This document shows positions 9,538 through 18,902 of a stretch of DNA of 64,000 nucleotides, one piece after another. How positions within the stretch are numbered: the stretch's first letter is position 1; every line of letters begins with the position of its first letter. The translations under genes and the position numbers were made by a program. The stretch is from Draconibacterium mangrovi (GTDB lineage Bacteria; Bacteroidota; Bacteroidia; Bacteroidales; Prolixibacteraceae). The stretch lies in the NCBI RefSeq assembly GCF_010586825.1, contig NZ_JAAAGB010000011.1, positions 1 to 64,000 on the forward strand, read 5' to 3'. A model generated the notes under the pieces. It saw only the letters and a program-made list of their open reading frames with translations. It did no database searches and had not been told where the DNA came from.

Positions 9538-10722
9538 CTATTTTATGGCATATTCTGTTTCATTTATTTTTACAATCTCTACTGATGCTGTTTTAGCTAT
9601 TACATTCAACACACTTTCTTTATCCTCTTTCAATTCAAGTTTTCCGCTAATTCGCAGTAAGCCCAGATTCGGGTCGGCGTAACTGATTTTAATGTTATAA
9701 TACCTTTCCACTTTTCTGAAAATCCGGTTTAAATCCTGAGTCTCAAAAAGTAAAAAACCTTTTTGCCAAGAAATATAATTGTTGACGTTTACTTCGGAAA
9801 TTGAGGTTTCTTTAGAGTTAATATCAAAAGCAGCTCTTTGATTTGGGGAGAGAATGTACTCTTTTGACGAAAATTGGAAGCCATGCTTTATCATTTTTAC
9901 TTTTCCTTCAACAAGAATTGTTTCCACAATATTATCTCCGGGGTAAGCCGACAGATCGAATTTTGTGCCCAGAACCTCAATATTTATTTCTTTTGTTTGC
10001 ACAATAAATGGCATATCCGGGTTGTGAGTAACATCAAAATATCCTTCTCCGAGAAGTGATACAACCCGGCTTGAACCTTCGAACTTTGAAGGATAAATAA
10101 GACTCGACCCTGCATTTAAATGTGCAACGGTACCATCAGATAATTTTATAGAAGCACTTTTGCCATAGGGAACAAACAATTGGTTTAAATCATTTTCAAT
10201 TACTGCTTTCCCTGACTGAACTGTATCTCTCTTATTGATAACAATTTGTCCCTGGTTATTATAAACAATCTCTGATTCTTTGTCAGGTATTTGAACATTT
10301 TTTCCATCAGAAAGCGTGAGTGTGGAATAAGGGTAATTATTATCGTTCTTCCCAAAGTATTCAAACTCATTGAAACGAGGCGATTTGATATACTGGTTAA
10401 CGCCTATTCCCAGTACAAAAAAGATTAGTCCGATGGCCGCATACTTCGAAATGGTAAGCACTAACGTCCGTCTTTTTGTTTTTACTCTTGATTTTACAAT
10501 TGCCTGCTGAATTGCAGAATAGATGTCTTGTGCGGTTTTTTCGGTGTCGGTAACCGGTTTTGATTTAAGAGATAAAATAAAGGTCCGGGCGAGTTGTATT
10601 TGTTCCTTTTCAGATTCATTGCTTTCAATATAAGCAATCCAGAATCTGTCGAGCTTTTTTGAAGGTTTGTTGACCCATTTTACAAATTTTGGATCTTCTA
10701 AAAATTTTAATATTTCATTCAT
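9538..10722 (-). CDS. FecR-family anti-sigma factor with DUF4974 C-terminal domain
   Basis: A 394-residue inner-membrane regulator. A cytoplasmic N-terminal region (1-85) would bind the sigma factor. One transmembrane helix lies at about 87-110 (I-S-K-Y-A-A-I-G-L-I-F-F-V-L-G-I-G-V). The periplasmic FecR domain (about 175-290) holds the usual V-P-Y-G-K-S-A-S-I-K-L-S-D-G-T-V-A-H-L-N-A-G-S-S-L motif and G-E-G-Y-F-D-V. The C-terminal DUF4974 domain (about 320-394) includes L-N-R-I-F-R-K-V-E-R-Y-Y-N-I-K-I. Family mechanism: the STN domain of SusC contacts FecR when substrate is transported, freeing the sigma factor. The gene sits 50 nt after sigma and 75 nt before SusC, so one regulatory unit is likely. 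Confidence 0.95.
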   Translation of the reverse strand: MNEILKFLEDPKFVKWVNKPSKKLDRFWIAYIESNESEKEQIQLARTFILSLKSKPVTDTEKTAQDIYSAIQQAIVKSRVKTKRRTLVLTISKYAAIGLIFFVLGIGVNQYIKSPRFNEFEYFGKNDNNYPYSTLTLSDGKNVQIPDKESEIVYNNQGQIVINKRDTVQSGKAVIENDLNQLFVPYGKSASIKLSDGTVAHLNAGSSLIYPSKFEGSSRVVSLLGEGYFDVTHNPDMPFIVQTKEINIEVLGTKFDLSAYPGDNIVETILVEGKVKMIKHGFQFSSKEYILSPNQRAAFDINSKETSISEVNVNNYISWQKGFLLFETQDLNRIFRKVERYYNIKISYADPNLGLLRISGKLELKEDKESVLNVIAKTASVEIVKINETEYAIK

Positions 10723-10772
10723 AAGAATCGGATATACACCAATAGGTTCCCCTGATTCTTAAAACATGGACA

Positions 10773-11393
10773 TCAAATTGAATTTATTTTTCGAAAAAAG
10801 ACAAAAAAGATAGTTTTAAACTCTTTTTTATCAATATAGCTTCTTAGTGAAAGCATCGCTCTGTAAAATAATTTACGTGCAGATTCAACGGAGATGCGCA
10901 TGATTGAGGCGATTTCTTCATAGCTCATTTCTTCCTCAAATTTGAGGTATATAATCTCCTTTTGTTTTGATGGTAGCTTTGCTGTAGCTTGTTGAAGAAG
11001 ATTTTTTATTTCCTCCGAAATCTCCTCTTGTTCGAGTTTCTCCTGGTAGCTATATTCTATATGAAAATCAAGTTCAACATTTTCTGTACTTGTGTCTAAT
11101 GTCTCTATCCTGGAATTACGTTGAAGTCTCTTATATATTCTGTTTCGAAGAGCAATGAATAGATATGCTTTGAGGTTTTTTATTTCCGTTTTTTGCTTTT
11201 TGGGTTTTAAGAAAAGATCAATGAATATTTCCTGAATACTATCACGAACAGTATGCTGATCCGGACATAGTTTTGAGCCATAAGCAATTAACTGATATAT
11301 ATAGATATTGTAAATGGCAGTAAAACTGTCACTATTGCCCGTCTGAAAGGATTGCCATAAATTGTTTATATCCTTATCACTACTCCGTTTCAT
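10773..11393 (-). CDS. ECF RNA polymerase sigma factor (Bacteroidota SusC-linked type)
   Basis: A 206-residue ECF sigma factor. Region 2 (about 20-90) includes D-S-I-Q-E-I-F-I-D-L-F and N-L-K-A-Y-L-F-I-A-L-R-N-R-I-Y-K. Region 4 (about 135-185) has the helix-turn-helix L-P-S-K-Q-K-E-I-I-Y-L-K-F-E-E-E-M-S-Y-E-E-I-A-S-I-M. There is no membrane segment. It directly precedes FecR and the STN-bearing SusC, so it most likely drives the transporter operon. The C-terminal tail F-F-V-F-F-R-K-I-N-S-I is hydrophobic and slightly longer than usual. Confidence 0.95.
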   Translation of the reverse strand: MKRSSDKDINNLWQSFQTGNSDSFTAIYNIYIYQLIAYGSKLCPDQHTVRDSIQEIFIDLFLKPKKQKTEIKNLKAYLFIALRNRIYKRLQRNSRIETLDTSTENVELDFHIEYSYQEKLEQEEISEEIKNLLQQATAKLPSKQKEIIYLKFEEEMSYEEIASIMRISVESARKLFYRAMLSLRSYIDKKEFKTIFFVFFRKINSI

Positions 11394-11789
11394 AAAATTA
11401 TAGTTGACAGGTGACGTAAAGATGAAATTTTTTTAATAAATACCAATCTTTACTATGTTTTTTTATAAGAAAATACTCCTGTAATTAGCCTTCTCGTACC
11501 ATAGTGTTGCAATCTGTTAGGTTTTGCAGAAGTCTTATTGCTGTTAGACAGCCCAATGCCAGCAGTTTACCGTAAAAAAAAAAAGTTTAACAGGTGTTTA
11601 CTTTTTGTTTGTTTTCAAGTTCGAATTTATTCTAAGTTTATTCAGGTTAATAGGTTTTTAAGAAGCTTTGATCTGTCGCTGCTTGTTCTGTGTATATCGC
11701 AAGAAATAATGCCGGATATGGCTAGCGGTTAAAGGGACACGATATTGAATAAACAGGCCTTTTATGCAAACGATACATATTATAATAGA
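11394..11789. other. Intergenic stretch upstream of the sigma gene, no gene seen
   Basis: About 400 bases of AT-rich DNA between the 3' end of the first GH92 and the start of the sigma gene. It must hold the sigma promoter. The best minus-strand candidate I see is a TTG followed 19 nt later by CATCTTTA, a poor match to TAnnTTTG. There is an 11-A run at 11574-11584. Open frames here lack coding character. Confidence 0.4.
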
Positions 11790-11825
11790 TTTTCCCGGAG
11801 TAGTAATAGACTACATCCGGGAAAA
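11790..11825. terminator. Strong hairpin behind the GH92 gene
   Basis: TTTTCCCGGA-GTAG (11790-11803) pairs with CTAC (11811-11814), a bulged A, and TCCGGGAAAA (11816-11825), giving a 14-bp stem and 7-nt loop. It begins ten bases past the GH92 stop codon. The A/T ends of the stem give a short U-run in either direction, but there is no long T-tract. Confidence 0.6.
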
Positions 11826-11835
11826 TATTGGTGTT

Positions 11836-14136
11836 TTATTTTTCGTCAAAAGTCATGGAGTAGGGGAAACTGCTTGTTTCCGTTCCACGCGATTTGTTGG
11901 GATGGCTGGCCATGTCAAAAACAATTTCTCCGCCATTTTGAATAGTGGCGTGTTTCAGGAAGTTTTTGTTGTACGATTCGCCGTTCAGCACCACATCGTT
12001 TACATAAACGTTTTCCTTTGAGTTGTTCGTTGCATCGATTACAAACTCATTACCGTTTTCAAGTGTAAGTGTAATTTTGTTGAACAGCGGCGATCCCAGC
12101 ACGTACTCGTCGGTTCCAGGACAAACAGGATAGAATCCCATTGAACTGAAAACATACCATGCCGAAGTCTGGCCATTGTCTTCGTCGCCACAATAACCAT
12201 CAGCCTGGTAAGAGTACAATTTGGTTAGTACTTCGCGAACATGCGCCTGTGTTTTCCAGGGCTGATCGGAATAATTGTATAGGTAAATCATGTGCTGAAT
12301 TGGCTGGTTGCCGTGTGCGTAGTTACCCATTCCGGCAATCTGCATTTCACGAATTTCGTGAATAGTACCGCCATAATATGAATCGTCGAAAATAGGTGGA
12401 ACAACAAATACCGAGTCGAGCATTGCCACAAATTCATCGTTTCCGCCCATCAGTTGTTTCAGGCCTTCAATATCCTGAAAAACGCTCCAGGTATAGTGCC
12501 AGCTGTTTCCTTCGGTAAAAGCATCGCCCCATTTGTACGGGCTGAATGGCGACTGGAAAGTACCATCTTCATTTTTACCGCGCATAAGTTTGCTTTCGGC
12601 ATCGTAAACATTGTGGAAATTGCGGGCACGTTGTTTAAACAGGTCAATCTCTTCCTGTGGTTTTCCCAGTTCCTGCGCCAGTTTCCAAATGCAGTAATCG
12701 GCATAAGCATATTCCAGCGTACGGGCAGTATTTTCGTTAATGCCAACGTTGTAGGGCACATAACCCAGCTCGTTGTAATAATCTGCTCCATAACGGCCAA
12801 CAGAATGAATCTGCTCCATATAACCGTTGGTGTTTTTTATCATGGCTTCGTACAAAGTTTCAATGTCGTAACCACGGATTCCTTTTAGGTACGAATCGGC
12901 AATCAATGATGCCGAGTTAGAGCCGATCATACATCCACGGTGACCCGGACTTGCCCATTCCGGCAGCCAGCCACTTTCTTTGTAAGTATTAACAAGGCCT
13001 TCCATGATCTGGCTGTTCAGATCAGGATACATGAGCGTAAAAAACGGGAATACGGCTCGGAACGTGTCCCAGAAACCATTGTCGGTAAACATATATCCGG
13101 GCAATACTTCGCCGTTGTACGGACTGTAGTGTACGATATTATTGTCGGCATCAAATTCGTAAAATTTACGCGGGAAAAGCAATGTGCGGTACAGACACGA
13201 GTAGAATGTTTTTTGTTCGGCTTCGCTGCCACCTTCTACTTTAATCCGGCCCAGTTCTTTCTCCCATATTTGCTCGCCTTCGGCTTTAATCGCCTCAAAC
13301 GATTTGTCGCCAATCTCCCTGCTCAGGTTCAATTCAGCTTGTTCGGCACTGATAAACGATGAAGCCAGTTTTACATTCACTTCTTCACCTTTTTTTGTTT
13401 TGAATCCAACAATACCGCCAACATGGAAACTTTTGGCTTCGGCTGTTTCCTGCAAATCATCGTCTTTCCAGGTTTTTACCACCTCAAAATCTTTATCGAA
13501 AACGGCTACAAAGAAGTTCTTGAAATTGGCAGGTACACCGCCGTGATTGTTCTGGCAGTAACCAACAATTTTGCGTTCTTCAGGAATGATCTTCACCATT
13601 GATCCGCCATCGAAAGCATCCAAAAGAATGTACGATTCGTCATTTTCCGGAAATGTAAAACGGAACGACACTGCGCGGTCGGTTGGCGTGAACTCGGTAG
13701 TAACATCGTAATCGGCCAGGTACACTTTGTAGTAGTGCGGTTGGGCGACTTCGGCTTTGTGCGAAAACCATGATGCACGTTCAGCGCCTTTAAATTTCAA
13801 TTCTCCGGTAACCGGCATCAACGAAAATGCAGCGTAATCATTAATCCACGGGCTTGGCTGATGGGTCTGTTTAAACCCCTGAATTTTATATGAATCGTAG
13901 GTGTAGCCCCAGCCGTCGCCCATTTTGCTGGTTTGCGGTGTCCAGAAATTCATTCCCCACGGACGGGCAATGGCAGGGTAGGTGTTTCCGTTAGAAAGTT
14001 TAAATTCCGAATCGGTACCCATTAACGGGTTTACCAGATCCACCAGATTTACTGGCGTGGTCGTTGATTGTATGCTGACTTTTGAAGTGCAGCTAAATAG
14101 AATTGCGCCTAGGCAAAACAATAAAAAATACTTCAT
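11836..14136 (-). CDS. GH92 alpha-mannosidase lipoprotein (first paralogue, likely not alpha-1,2-specific)
   Basis: A 766-residue lipoprotein (signal to F-S-C, Cys 16) of glycoside hydrolase family 92, Ca-dependent inverting exo-alpha-mannosidases. Visible: N-P-L-M-G-T-D near residue 36; the acid Glu in T-E-G-N-S-W-H-Y-T-W (E542); and the water-activating pair in G-D-E-D-N-G-Q-T-S-A-W (D651, D653). The spacing E542-D651-D653 is the same as the published E533-D642-D644 of BT3990. The +1-subsite loop reads A-H-G-N-Q-P-I-Q-H instead of the H-G-N-E-P-x-H-H associated with alpha-1,2 enzymes, so a different linkage is likely (inference). It lies 72 nt after the second GH92. A TAnnTTTG box on the minus strand (14187-14180) may give it its own promoter. 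Confidence 0.93.
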   Translation of the reverse strand: MKYFLLFCLGAILFSCTSKVSIQSTTTPVNLVDLVNPLMGTDSEFKLSNGNTYPAIARPWGMNFWTPQTSKMGDGWGYTYDSYKIQGFKQTHQPSPWINDYAAFSLMPVTGELKFKGAERASWFSHKAEVAQPHYYKVYLADYDVTTEFTPTDRAVSFRFTFPENDESYILLDAFDGGSMVKIIPEERKIVGYCQNNHGGVPANFKNFFVAVFDKDFEVVKTWKDDDLQETAEAKSFHVGGIVGFKTKKGEEVNVKLASSFISAEQAELNLSREIGDKSFEAIKAEGEQIWEKELGRIKVEGGSEAEQKTFYSCLYRTLLFPRKFYEFDADNNIVHYSPYNGEVLPGYMFTDNGFWDTFRAVFPFFTLMYPDLNSQIMEGLVNTYKESGWLPEWASPGHRGCMIGSNSASLIADSYLKGIRGYDIETLYEAMIKNTNGYMEQIHSVGRYGADYYNELGYVPYNVGINENTARTLEYAYADYCIWKLAQELGKPQEEIDLFKQRARNFHNVYDAESKLMRGKNEDGTFQSPFSPYKWGDAFTEGNSWHYTWSVFQDIEGLKQLMGGNDEFVAMLDSVFVVPPIFDDSYYGGTIHEIREMQIAGMGNYAHGNQPIQHMIYLYNYSDQPWKTQAHVREVLTKLYSYQADGYCGDEDNGQTSAWYVFSSMGFYPVCPGTDEYVLGSPLFNKITLTLENGNEFVIDATNNSKENVYVNDVVLNGESYNKNFLKHATIQNGGEIVFDMASHPNKSRGTETSSFPYSMTFDEK

Positions 14137-14208
14137 GGTAGTGAGTTTATTAAGTTGTTGTATAGGTATAAATAAGGCGCAAAAATATAATTATTTTGTT
14201 CAAACCTG

Positions 14209-16431
14209 CTATTCATAGCCTGATTTTGGACGGCTGTCTGCAGCTTGACCAAATTCTTTATTAGGTTCTGCAGCCATAGTAAATTCCAACACTCCACCAT
14301 TAACAACATCTGTGTGTGTGATATAGCTTTTTGTATAAGGCTCGCCATTCAGTGTAACCGAATCGATATAAATATTTGTCTTATTCAGGTTTTTAGCTTT
14401 TACCTCAAATGTTTTCTCGCCCGGTAATTCAATAGTAGCCGATTCAAACAGCGGACTGCCCAAAACATAAACACCATTGGCCGGATTAACCGGGTAGAAG
14501 CCCATCGACGATAATACATACCACGCCGACATTTGTCCGCAGTCTTCGTTTCCGCAAAGTCCGTCGGGTTGGTCGGTATACATTTCATTCATAATGAAAT
14601 TAACTTTTTCGGCCGTTTTCCATTGCTGACCTGCAAACGCGTACATATAAGGGATGTGGTGCCCCGGTTCGTTTCCGTGTGCGTACATGCCAATCAAACC
14701 TGAAATGTCGTTTGATGCGCCTTCGTTTAAGGTTTCTTCGGTAGTAAAAAGCTCATCCAGTTTTTCTGTAAAAGCAGTTTCGCTTTCGAAAAGATTAATC
14801 AATCCGTTAATATCGTGCGGAACCAGCCAGGTGTATTGCCAGGCATTTCCTTCGCAAAAATCGTCGGCACGATGCTCCGAATGTACCGGGTTAAAAGGAG
14901 TACGCCAGCTGTCATCGGCAATTCTACCTCGCATAAAACCGGTTTCCTTATTGAAATATTTTTCGTAATATTTTGCTCGTTTTGAGAATAATTCAAAGTC
15001 TTCTGTTTTTCCCAGTTTCTTTGCCATAGCAGCCACACACCAGTCGTCGATAGCATATTCCAGTGCCATTGCAACCGATTCAACTGTTGAATCAGCCGGA
15101 ATGTAACCTTTCTCTTTTATAAAGTTCAGGCCGCGCTCATCCATCAGCATGGTTGCTTTTACGGCTTTAAAAGCTTTTTCTGCATCAAAACCAGTGTATC
15201 CTTTCAGTAAAGCATCGGCAATTACCGGAATGGCGTGGTTGCCCACCATTGTATTGGTTTCGTTGCCGTGCAGGTGCCACACCGGAAGTTTGCCCTGCTG
15301 ATCGTAAATTGCAAGCATTGTACTTACCATATCGTCAACACGATCCTGATGTACCAGTGTAAACAGCGGATGTGCTGCGCGGTAGGTATCCCACAACGAA
15401 AAAGTGGTGTAGGTATCGAAACCCGGATCGGTATAGTTTTTACCATCGGCTCCGCGGTAATCGCCGTTAACATCATCGAACAACGATGGTGCTATCATAG
15501 TGTGATACAAAGCGGTGTAAAAGGTAGTTTTAGTTGATGGATCAGTATTTCCAATTTTTATTTTTCCCAGTTCGGTATTCCAATTGGTGCGGGCTTGTGC
15601 TTTTGTGGCTTCAAAATCCCACTGGGCCAATTCGGCGTTTAGGTTGTTTTTTGCGCCATCGGTGCTAACCGGAGAAATTGCAGTTTTTACGAGCAATTCA
15701 CCGTTACCATCAAATTCAATTTCAACGGTGTTAATTCCTTTGTCGTTTTGTCGCAGTATTTCCAGAGTTTTAATGGGTTTCGAAAATTCGGTATGGAAAT
15801 AAATTTTTTGGTCTGCTGCCCATCCTTTTGAATAGCGAAATCCGCTAATTCTATTGTCGCCTTCCTTTTGAAGATCGGCTTTGGTAAGTGCATCCCAGCC
15901 TGTTCCGTAAGCCAGGTCGATAATTAATTTCGAATTGCCCGAAGCGTTAAAGATGTATCGGTGAAAACCTACACGTTCGGTGGCAGTTAGTTCAGCCTGA
16001 ACATTGTATTTATTGATATTAATGGAGTAATATCCGGGGCTAACCTGTTCGTCGTCGTGGGAGTAAAGGGCACTCCATGGGTACGCATCGTTTGATGCCT
16101 GCTCGTAATTGAAATCATCTGAAACGGGCATAAAAAGCAAATCACCAAGATCGCCAATACCTGTTCCACTCAAGTGGGTATGCGCAAATCCGATCAGTAC
16201 AGAATCGGAATAATGATAGCCCGAGCACCAGTCCCAGGTTTCCTGTGCATTGTTTGGCCCAAGCTGAACGGCACCAAAAGGAATGTTGGCTCCTACAAAA
16301 ACATGTCCGTGATAATCGCTGCCGATATACGGATCTACATAAGCTGAAAAATCTTCAGGTTTTGGTGCCTGCGAGCACGATAATAAGATGAACGCAAAAA
16401 ATGCGTTTACAATTAAAAGAAATCGGTTCAT
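14209..16431 (-). CDS. GH92 alpha-mannosidase lipoprotein (second paralogue, alpha-1,2-like)
   Basis: A 740-residue lipoprotein (signal to L-L-S-C, Cys 19). GH92 motifs: Y-V-D-P-Y-I-G-S near residue 30; W-D-W-C-S-G-Y-H-Y and G-F-A-H-T-H-L-S-G-T-G-I-G-D in the N-terminal domain; the acid Glu in C-E-G-N-A-W-Q-Y-T-W (E527); and G-N-E-D-C-G-Q-M-S-A-W (N628-E629-D630). The loop A-H-G-N-E-P-G-H-H-I-P-Y matches the His-Glu pair that in BT3990 contacts the +1 mannose of alpha-1,2 linkages, so alpha-1,2-mannosidase is the best guess. Where the first paralogue has D-E-D this one has N-E-D. It is the first gene of the minus-strand run; a TAnnTTTG box on the minus strand (16499-16492) precedes it. Confidence 0.93.
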   Translation of the reverse strand: MNRFLLIVNAFFAFILLSCSQAPKPEDFSAYVDPYIGSDYHGHVFVGANIPFGAVQLGPNNAQETWDWCSGYHYSDSVLIGFAHTHLSGTGIGDLGDLLFMPVSDDFNYEQASNDAYPWSALYSHDDEQVSPGYYSININKYNVQAELTATERVGFHRYIFNASGNSKLIIDLAYGTGWDALTKADLQKEGDNRISGFRYSKGWAADQKIYFHTEFSKPIKTLEILRQNDKGINTVEIEFDGNGELLVKTAISPVSTDGAKNNLNAELAQWDFEATKAQARTNWNTELGKIKIGNTDPSTKTTFYTALYHTMIAPSLFDDVNGDYRGADGKNYTDPGFDTYTTFSLWDTYRAAHPLFTLVHQDRVDDMVSTMLAIYDQQGKLPVWHLHGNETNTMVGNHAIPVIADALLKGYTGFDAEKAFKAVKATMLMDERGLNFIKEKGYIPADSTVESVAMALEYAIDDWCVAAMAKKLGKTEDFELFSKRAKYYEKYFNKETGFMRGRIADDSWRTPFNPVHSEHRADDFCEGNAWQYTWLVPHDINGLINLFESETAFTEKLDELFTTEETLNEGASNDISGLIGMYAHGNEPGHHIPYMYAFAGQQWKTAEKVNFIMNEMYTDQPDGLCGNEDCGQMSAWYVLSSMGFYPVNPANGVYVLGSPLFESATIELPGEKTFEVKAKNLNKTNIYIDSVTLNGEPYTKSYITHTDVVNGGVLEFTMAAEPNKEFGQAADSRPKSGYE

Positions 16432-16778
16432 TTTGTTGAATTAGGTATGCAATATTAAAAACAAAAAAAGATCAGGACATTCCCGATGCTGCAAAATTAA
16501 TCAAATTTTGAAACGTGGGGGTGAATCTTGTCATGTAGCGAAATGGTTCGAAAGTAAAATTCTTAATGTTCAGGAAAACGATCGGGTTTCACCTCGTTCT
16601 TCATTTCATCAACTTTTCAGAAATTTCAGCAAGAAGGTTTCAGGTATTACCGATGTTTATGTTTAACAACATTTTTCATAAACTTCAAGAAAATAGACCG
16701 ATTTTATGAAATGTTTCTTTTTTTCGTAAACTTTGTTAGCATAATTAGTCTAATCTTAAAAACCAAAACTTTAAACTT
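16432..16778. promoter_or_regulatory. Divergent promoter region, GH92 / DUF3857 genes
   Basis: About 350 bases between divergent genes. For the GH92 side the minus strand holds TAATTTTG (16499-16492), an exact TAnnTTTG -7 box. For the plus side TAAACTTTG (16727-16735) is one base longer than consensus and lies 43 nt before the start codon. No convincing -33 TTTG was found for either. No small gene is visible. Confidence 0.35.
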
Positions 16779-18818
16779 ATGAAGTCTTTACTATTGTTAC
16801 CCTTGTTTCTTCTAATCATTTTATCTGCCAATTGTAACGAGAATAAAATCAAGTTTGGAAAGATCGATAAAGAGGATCTGGAAATGACTCTTTATGAAAA
16901 AGACACTACGGCGGTTGCTGTAGTGTTGTATGAGTATGGCGAGAGTGAAATAGAGTACAACCAAGCTGTTGGCTGGAGACTGGTATTTTCGGTACACCGG
17001 CGAATTAAAATTTTAAAAAAGGAGGGTGTTGAATATGCTGATTTCCAAATCGGACTTAGTAAAGATGGTATGCACGAGGAGGAGGTAAATGGATTAAAGG
17101 CAATAACTTTTAATCTGGAAGATGGAAAAATTGAAAAGACTGAGTTGAGTAATAAAGATGTTCATCTGGATGATGTAAATAAATATTACAAACAGGAAAC
17201 TTTTTCCATGCCAAACGTAAAGGTTGGTTCGGTTATCGATTTAAAATACTCCATTGATTGTAAGGCCTTTGTTCGAAATATGCGGCCATGGATGTTTCAA
17301 CACAGTATTCCTACAGTTTATAGCGAGTACATGGTGAAAGTTCCTGAATATTTCAGATACAGAAAGTTTACATTAGGTTTCGAAAAGTATGCAATATTTG
17401 AAGAAGATTCGTATCCTGTATCTCAGGTGATAACCTATAAAACAAGTTCCGCAGCAGATTTACAGACTCCCGGGCTCATGAATAACACGCAGTATGACCA
17501 AAGTACACTGGCTTTTTCCAATAACAGATACCATTGGATTGCAGAGGATATGCCTGCTTTCGAAAAAGAAGCCTATATTTCAACAGTAGATAATTATATC
17601 CAGCAGGTTCAATTTGAATTACAATCTGTTCAGTTTCCGGGTGAAAAGCTTTTTACTTATTCCGAGTCGTGGGAGTCGATCAATAAAAACTTAAAAGAAG
17701 ATGAAGATTTCGGTAGGATTGTATTTGGAAATGCAAACTTTCTGGAAGATGAAACCAATAAACTACTATCGGGAATAACAGACGATGTGGAGAAAGTTGC
17801 TATTCTTTATAACCACGTACGCTCTAACTATAAATTTACAGGCAGAAATTCGATCTATTCAAAAGGACTTCGTAAAACTGTTTCAGATAAGAATGGAAAT
17901 GTTGCCGATATTAATTTCCTTTTGTCTGCCTATTTAAGAAACGCCGGATTCTCAGTAAAACCAATGGTGCTAAGTACACGGTCTAATGGAATGTTCTTAT
18001 ATCCAACGGTAACTTCATTTAACTATGTGGTTTTGGTTGCCGAGATAAATGGTAAACCGTTACTATTAGATGCAGCTGACAAAGATTGCACAATAAATGA
18101 GTTGCCTTACCAGTGTCTTAATGGTAATGGTTTAATTGTTGGCGGTGCAGAACCGGAGTGGGTAAATCTTTACAAGCTGGGAAATGCCAATTCTCAATTT
18201 GTGTCAACTATTCAAATATCAGAGGATGGTAAGTTGTCGGGTTCGGTATCTATCGCAAGATTGGGGTACGCAGCTCAGGCATTCAGAACTGAAGTTGGAG
18301 AGTTTGCGAATGTGGAAAAGTATATTGAAGATTTTGCTGACAGCAATCTTGACTGGGATATTGAAGAGCACGAGGTTGATGGGGTGAACGAACTCAGAAA
18401 TCGCATAACCGAGAAATTGGAAGTTAGTCTTACTAATAAGAGCATATCTGCAGGTGACATGATTTATATTACTCCTTTAATTGCCAATGCAACCGACGAA
18501 AATCCTTTTAAGCTGGCAGAACGAAAATATCCGGTTGATTTTGGATTTAACTTTAAGGAAAGTGAAATGGTAATATTCAATTTACCCGAAGGTTATGTGG
18601 TTGAAGAGATACCTGAAACATTTAATGCAATATTGCCCGGATCGAAAGCATCTTATTTGTTTTCAGTTCAGAAAATCAATGATAAGCAGTTACAGGTCAT
18701 TTCCAACTTCGCGATAAATCAGCCGGTATTTCAGGCCGAGGATTATGCGGCGTTAAAAGAGTTATTTAATCATATTATCGAAAAACAGAGTCAGCAGATT
18801 GTTCTGAGGAAGATTTAA
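16779..18818 (+). CDS. DUF3857 protein with degenerate (probably non-catalytic) transglutaminase domain
   Basis: A 679-residue exported protein: signal peptide 1-17 with a possible lipobox cysteine at 19, DUF3857 N-terminal beta domain (about 40-265), transglutaminase-like core (about 325-440), and a C-terminal beta domain. The core has lost catalytic residues. The segment G-N-V-A-D (373-377) has Val 375 where the family has the nucleophilic Cys of G-x-C-x-D, and S-F-N-Y-V-V (413-418) has Tyr 416 where the catalytic His is expected. The Asp equivalent (D431, L-L-D-A-A-D) remains. It lies 84 nt before a paralogue that keeps Cys and His, so a scaffold or regulatory role beside an active enzyme is plausible (inference). 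No substrate is known for DUF3857 proteins. Confidence 0.85.
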   Translation: MKSLLLLPLFLLIILSANCNENKIKFGKIDKEDLEMTLYEKDTTAVAVVLYEYGESEIEYNQAVGWRLVFSVHRRIKILKKEGVEYADFQIGLSKDGMHEEEVNGLKAITFNLEDGKIEKTELSNKDVHLDDVNKYYKQETFSMPNVKVGSVIDLKYSIDCKAFVRNMRPWMFQHSIPTVYSEYMVKVPEYFRYRKFTLGFEKYAIFEEDSYPVSQVITYKTSSAADLQTPGLMNNTQYDQSTLAFSNNRYHWIAEDMPAFEKEAYISTVDNYIQQVQFELQSVQFPGEKLFTYSESWESINKNLKEDEDFGRIVFGNANFLEDETNKLLSGITDDVEKVAILYNHVRSNYKFTGRNSIYSKGLRKTVSDKNGNVADINFLLSAYLRNAGFSVKPMVLSTRSNGMFLYPTVTSFNYVVLVAEINGKPLLLDAADKDCTINELPYQCLNGNGLIVGGAEPEWVNLYKLGNANSQFVSTIQISEDGKLSGSVSIARLGYAAQAFRTEVGEFANVEKYIEDFADSNLDWDIEEHEVDGVNELRNRITEKLEVSLTNKSISAGDMIYITPLIANATDENPFKLAERKYPVDFGFNFKESEMVIFNLPEGYVVEEIPETFNAILPGSKASYLFSVQKINDKQLQVISNFAINQPVFQAEDYAALKELFNHIIEKQSQQIVLRKI

Positions 18819-18902
18819 TGAAAGCCGTTGGCGTTAAATGCTGAATTTAAATTAACGCTTGTCCGGGGCTTCAATTTGTTCTGTTAAATAATTCGAAAAC
18901 TA

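Noticed and set aside
12454-13362. Two plus-strand frames of 144 and 140 codons
   Set aside because: Antisense to the GH92 gene, whose catalytic motifs lie in the same stretch.
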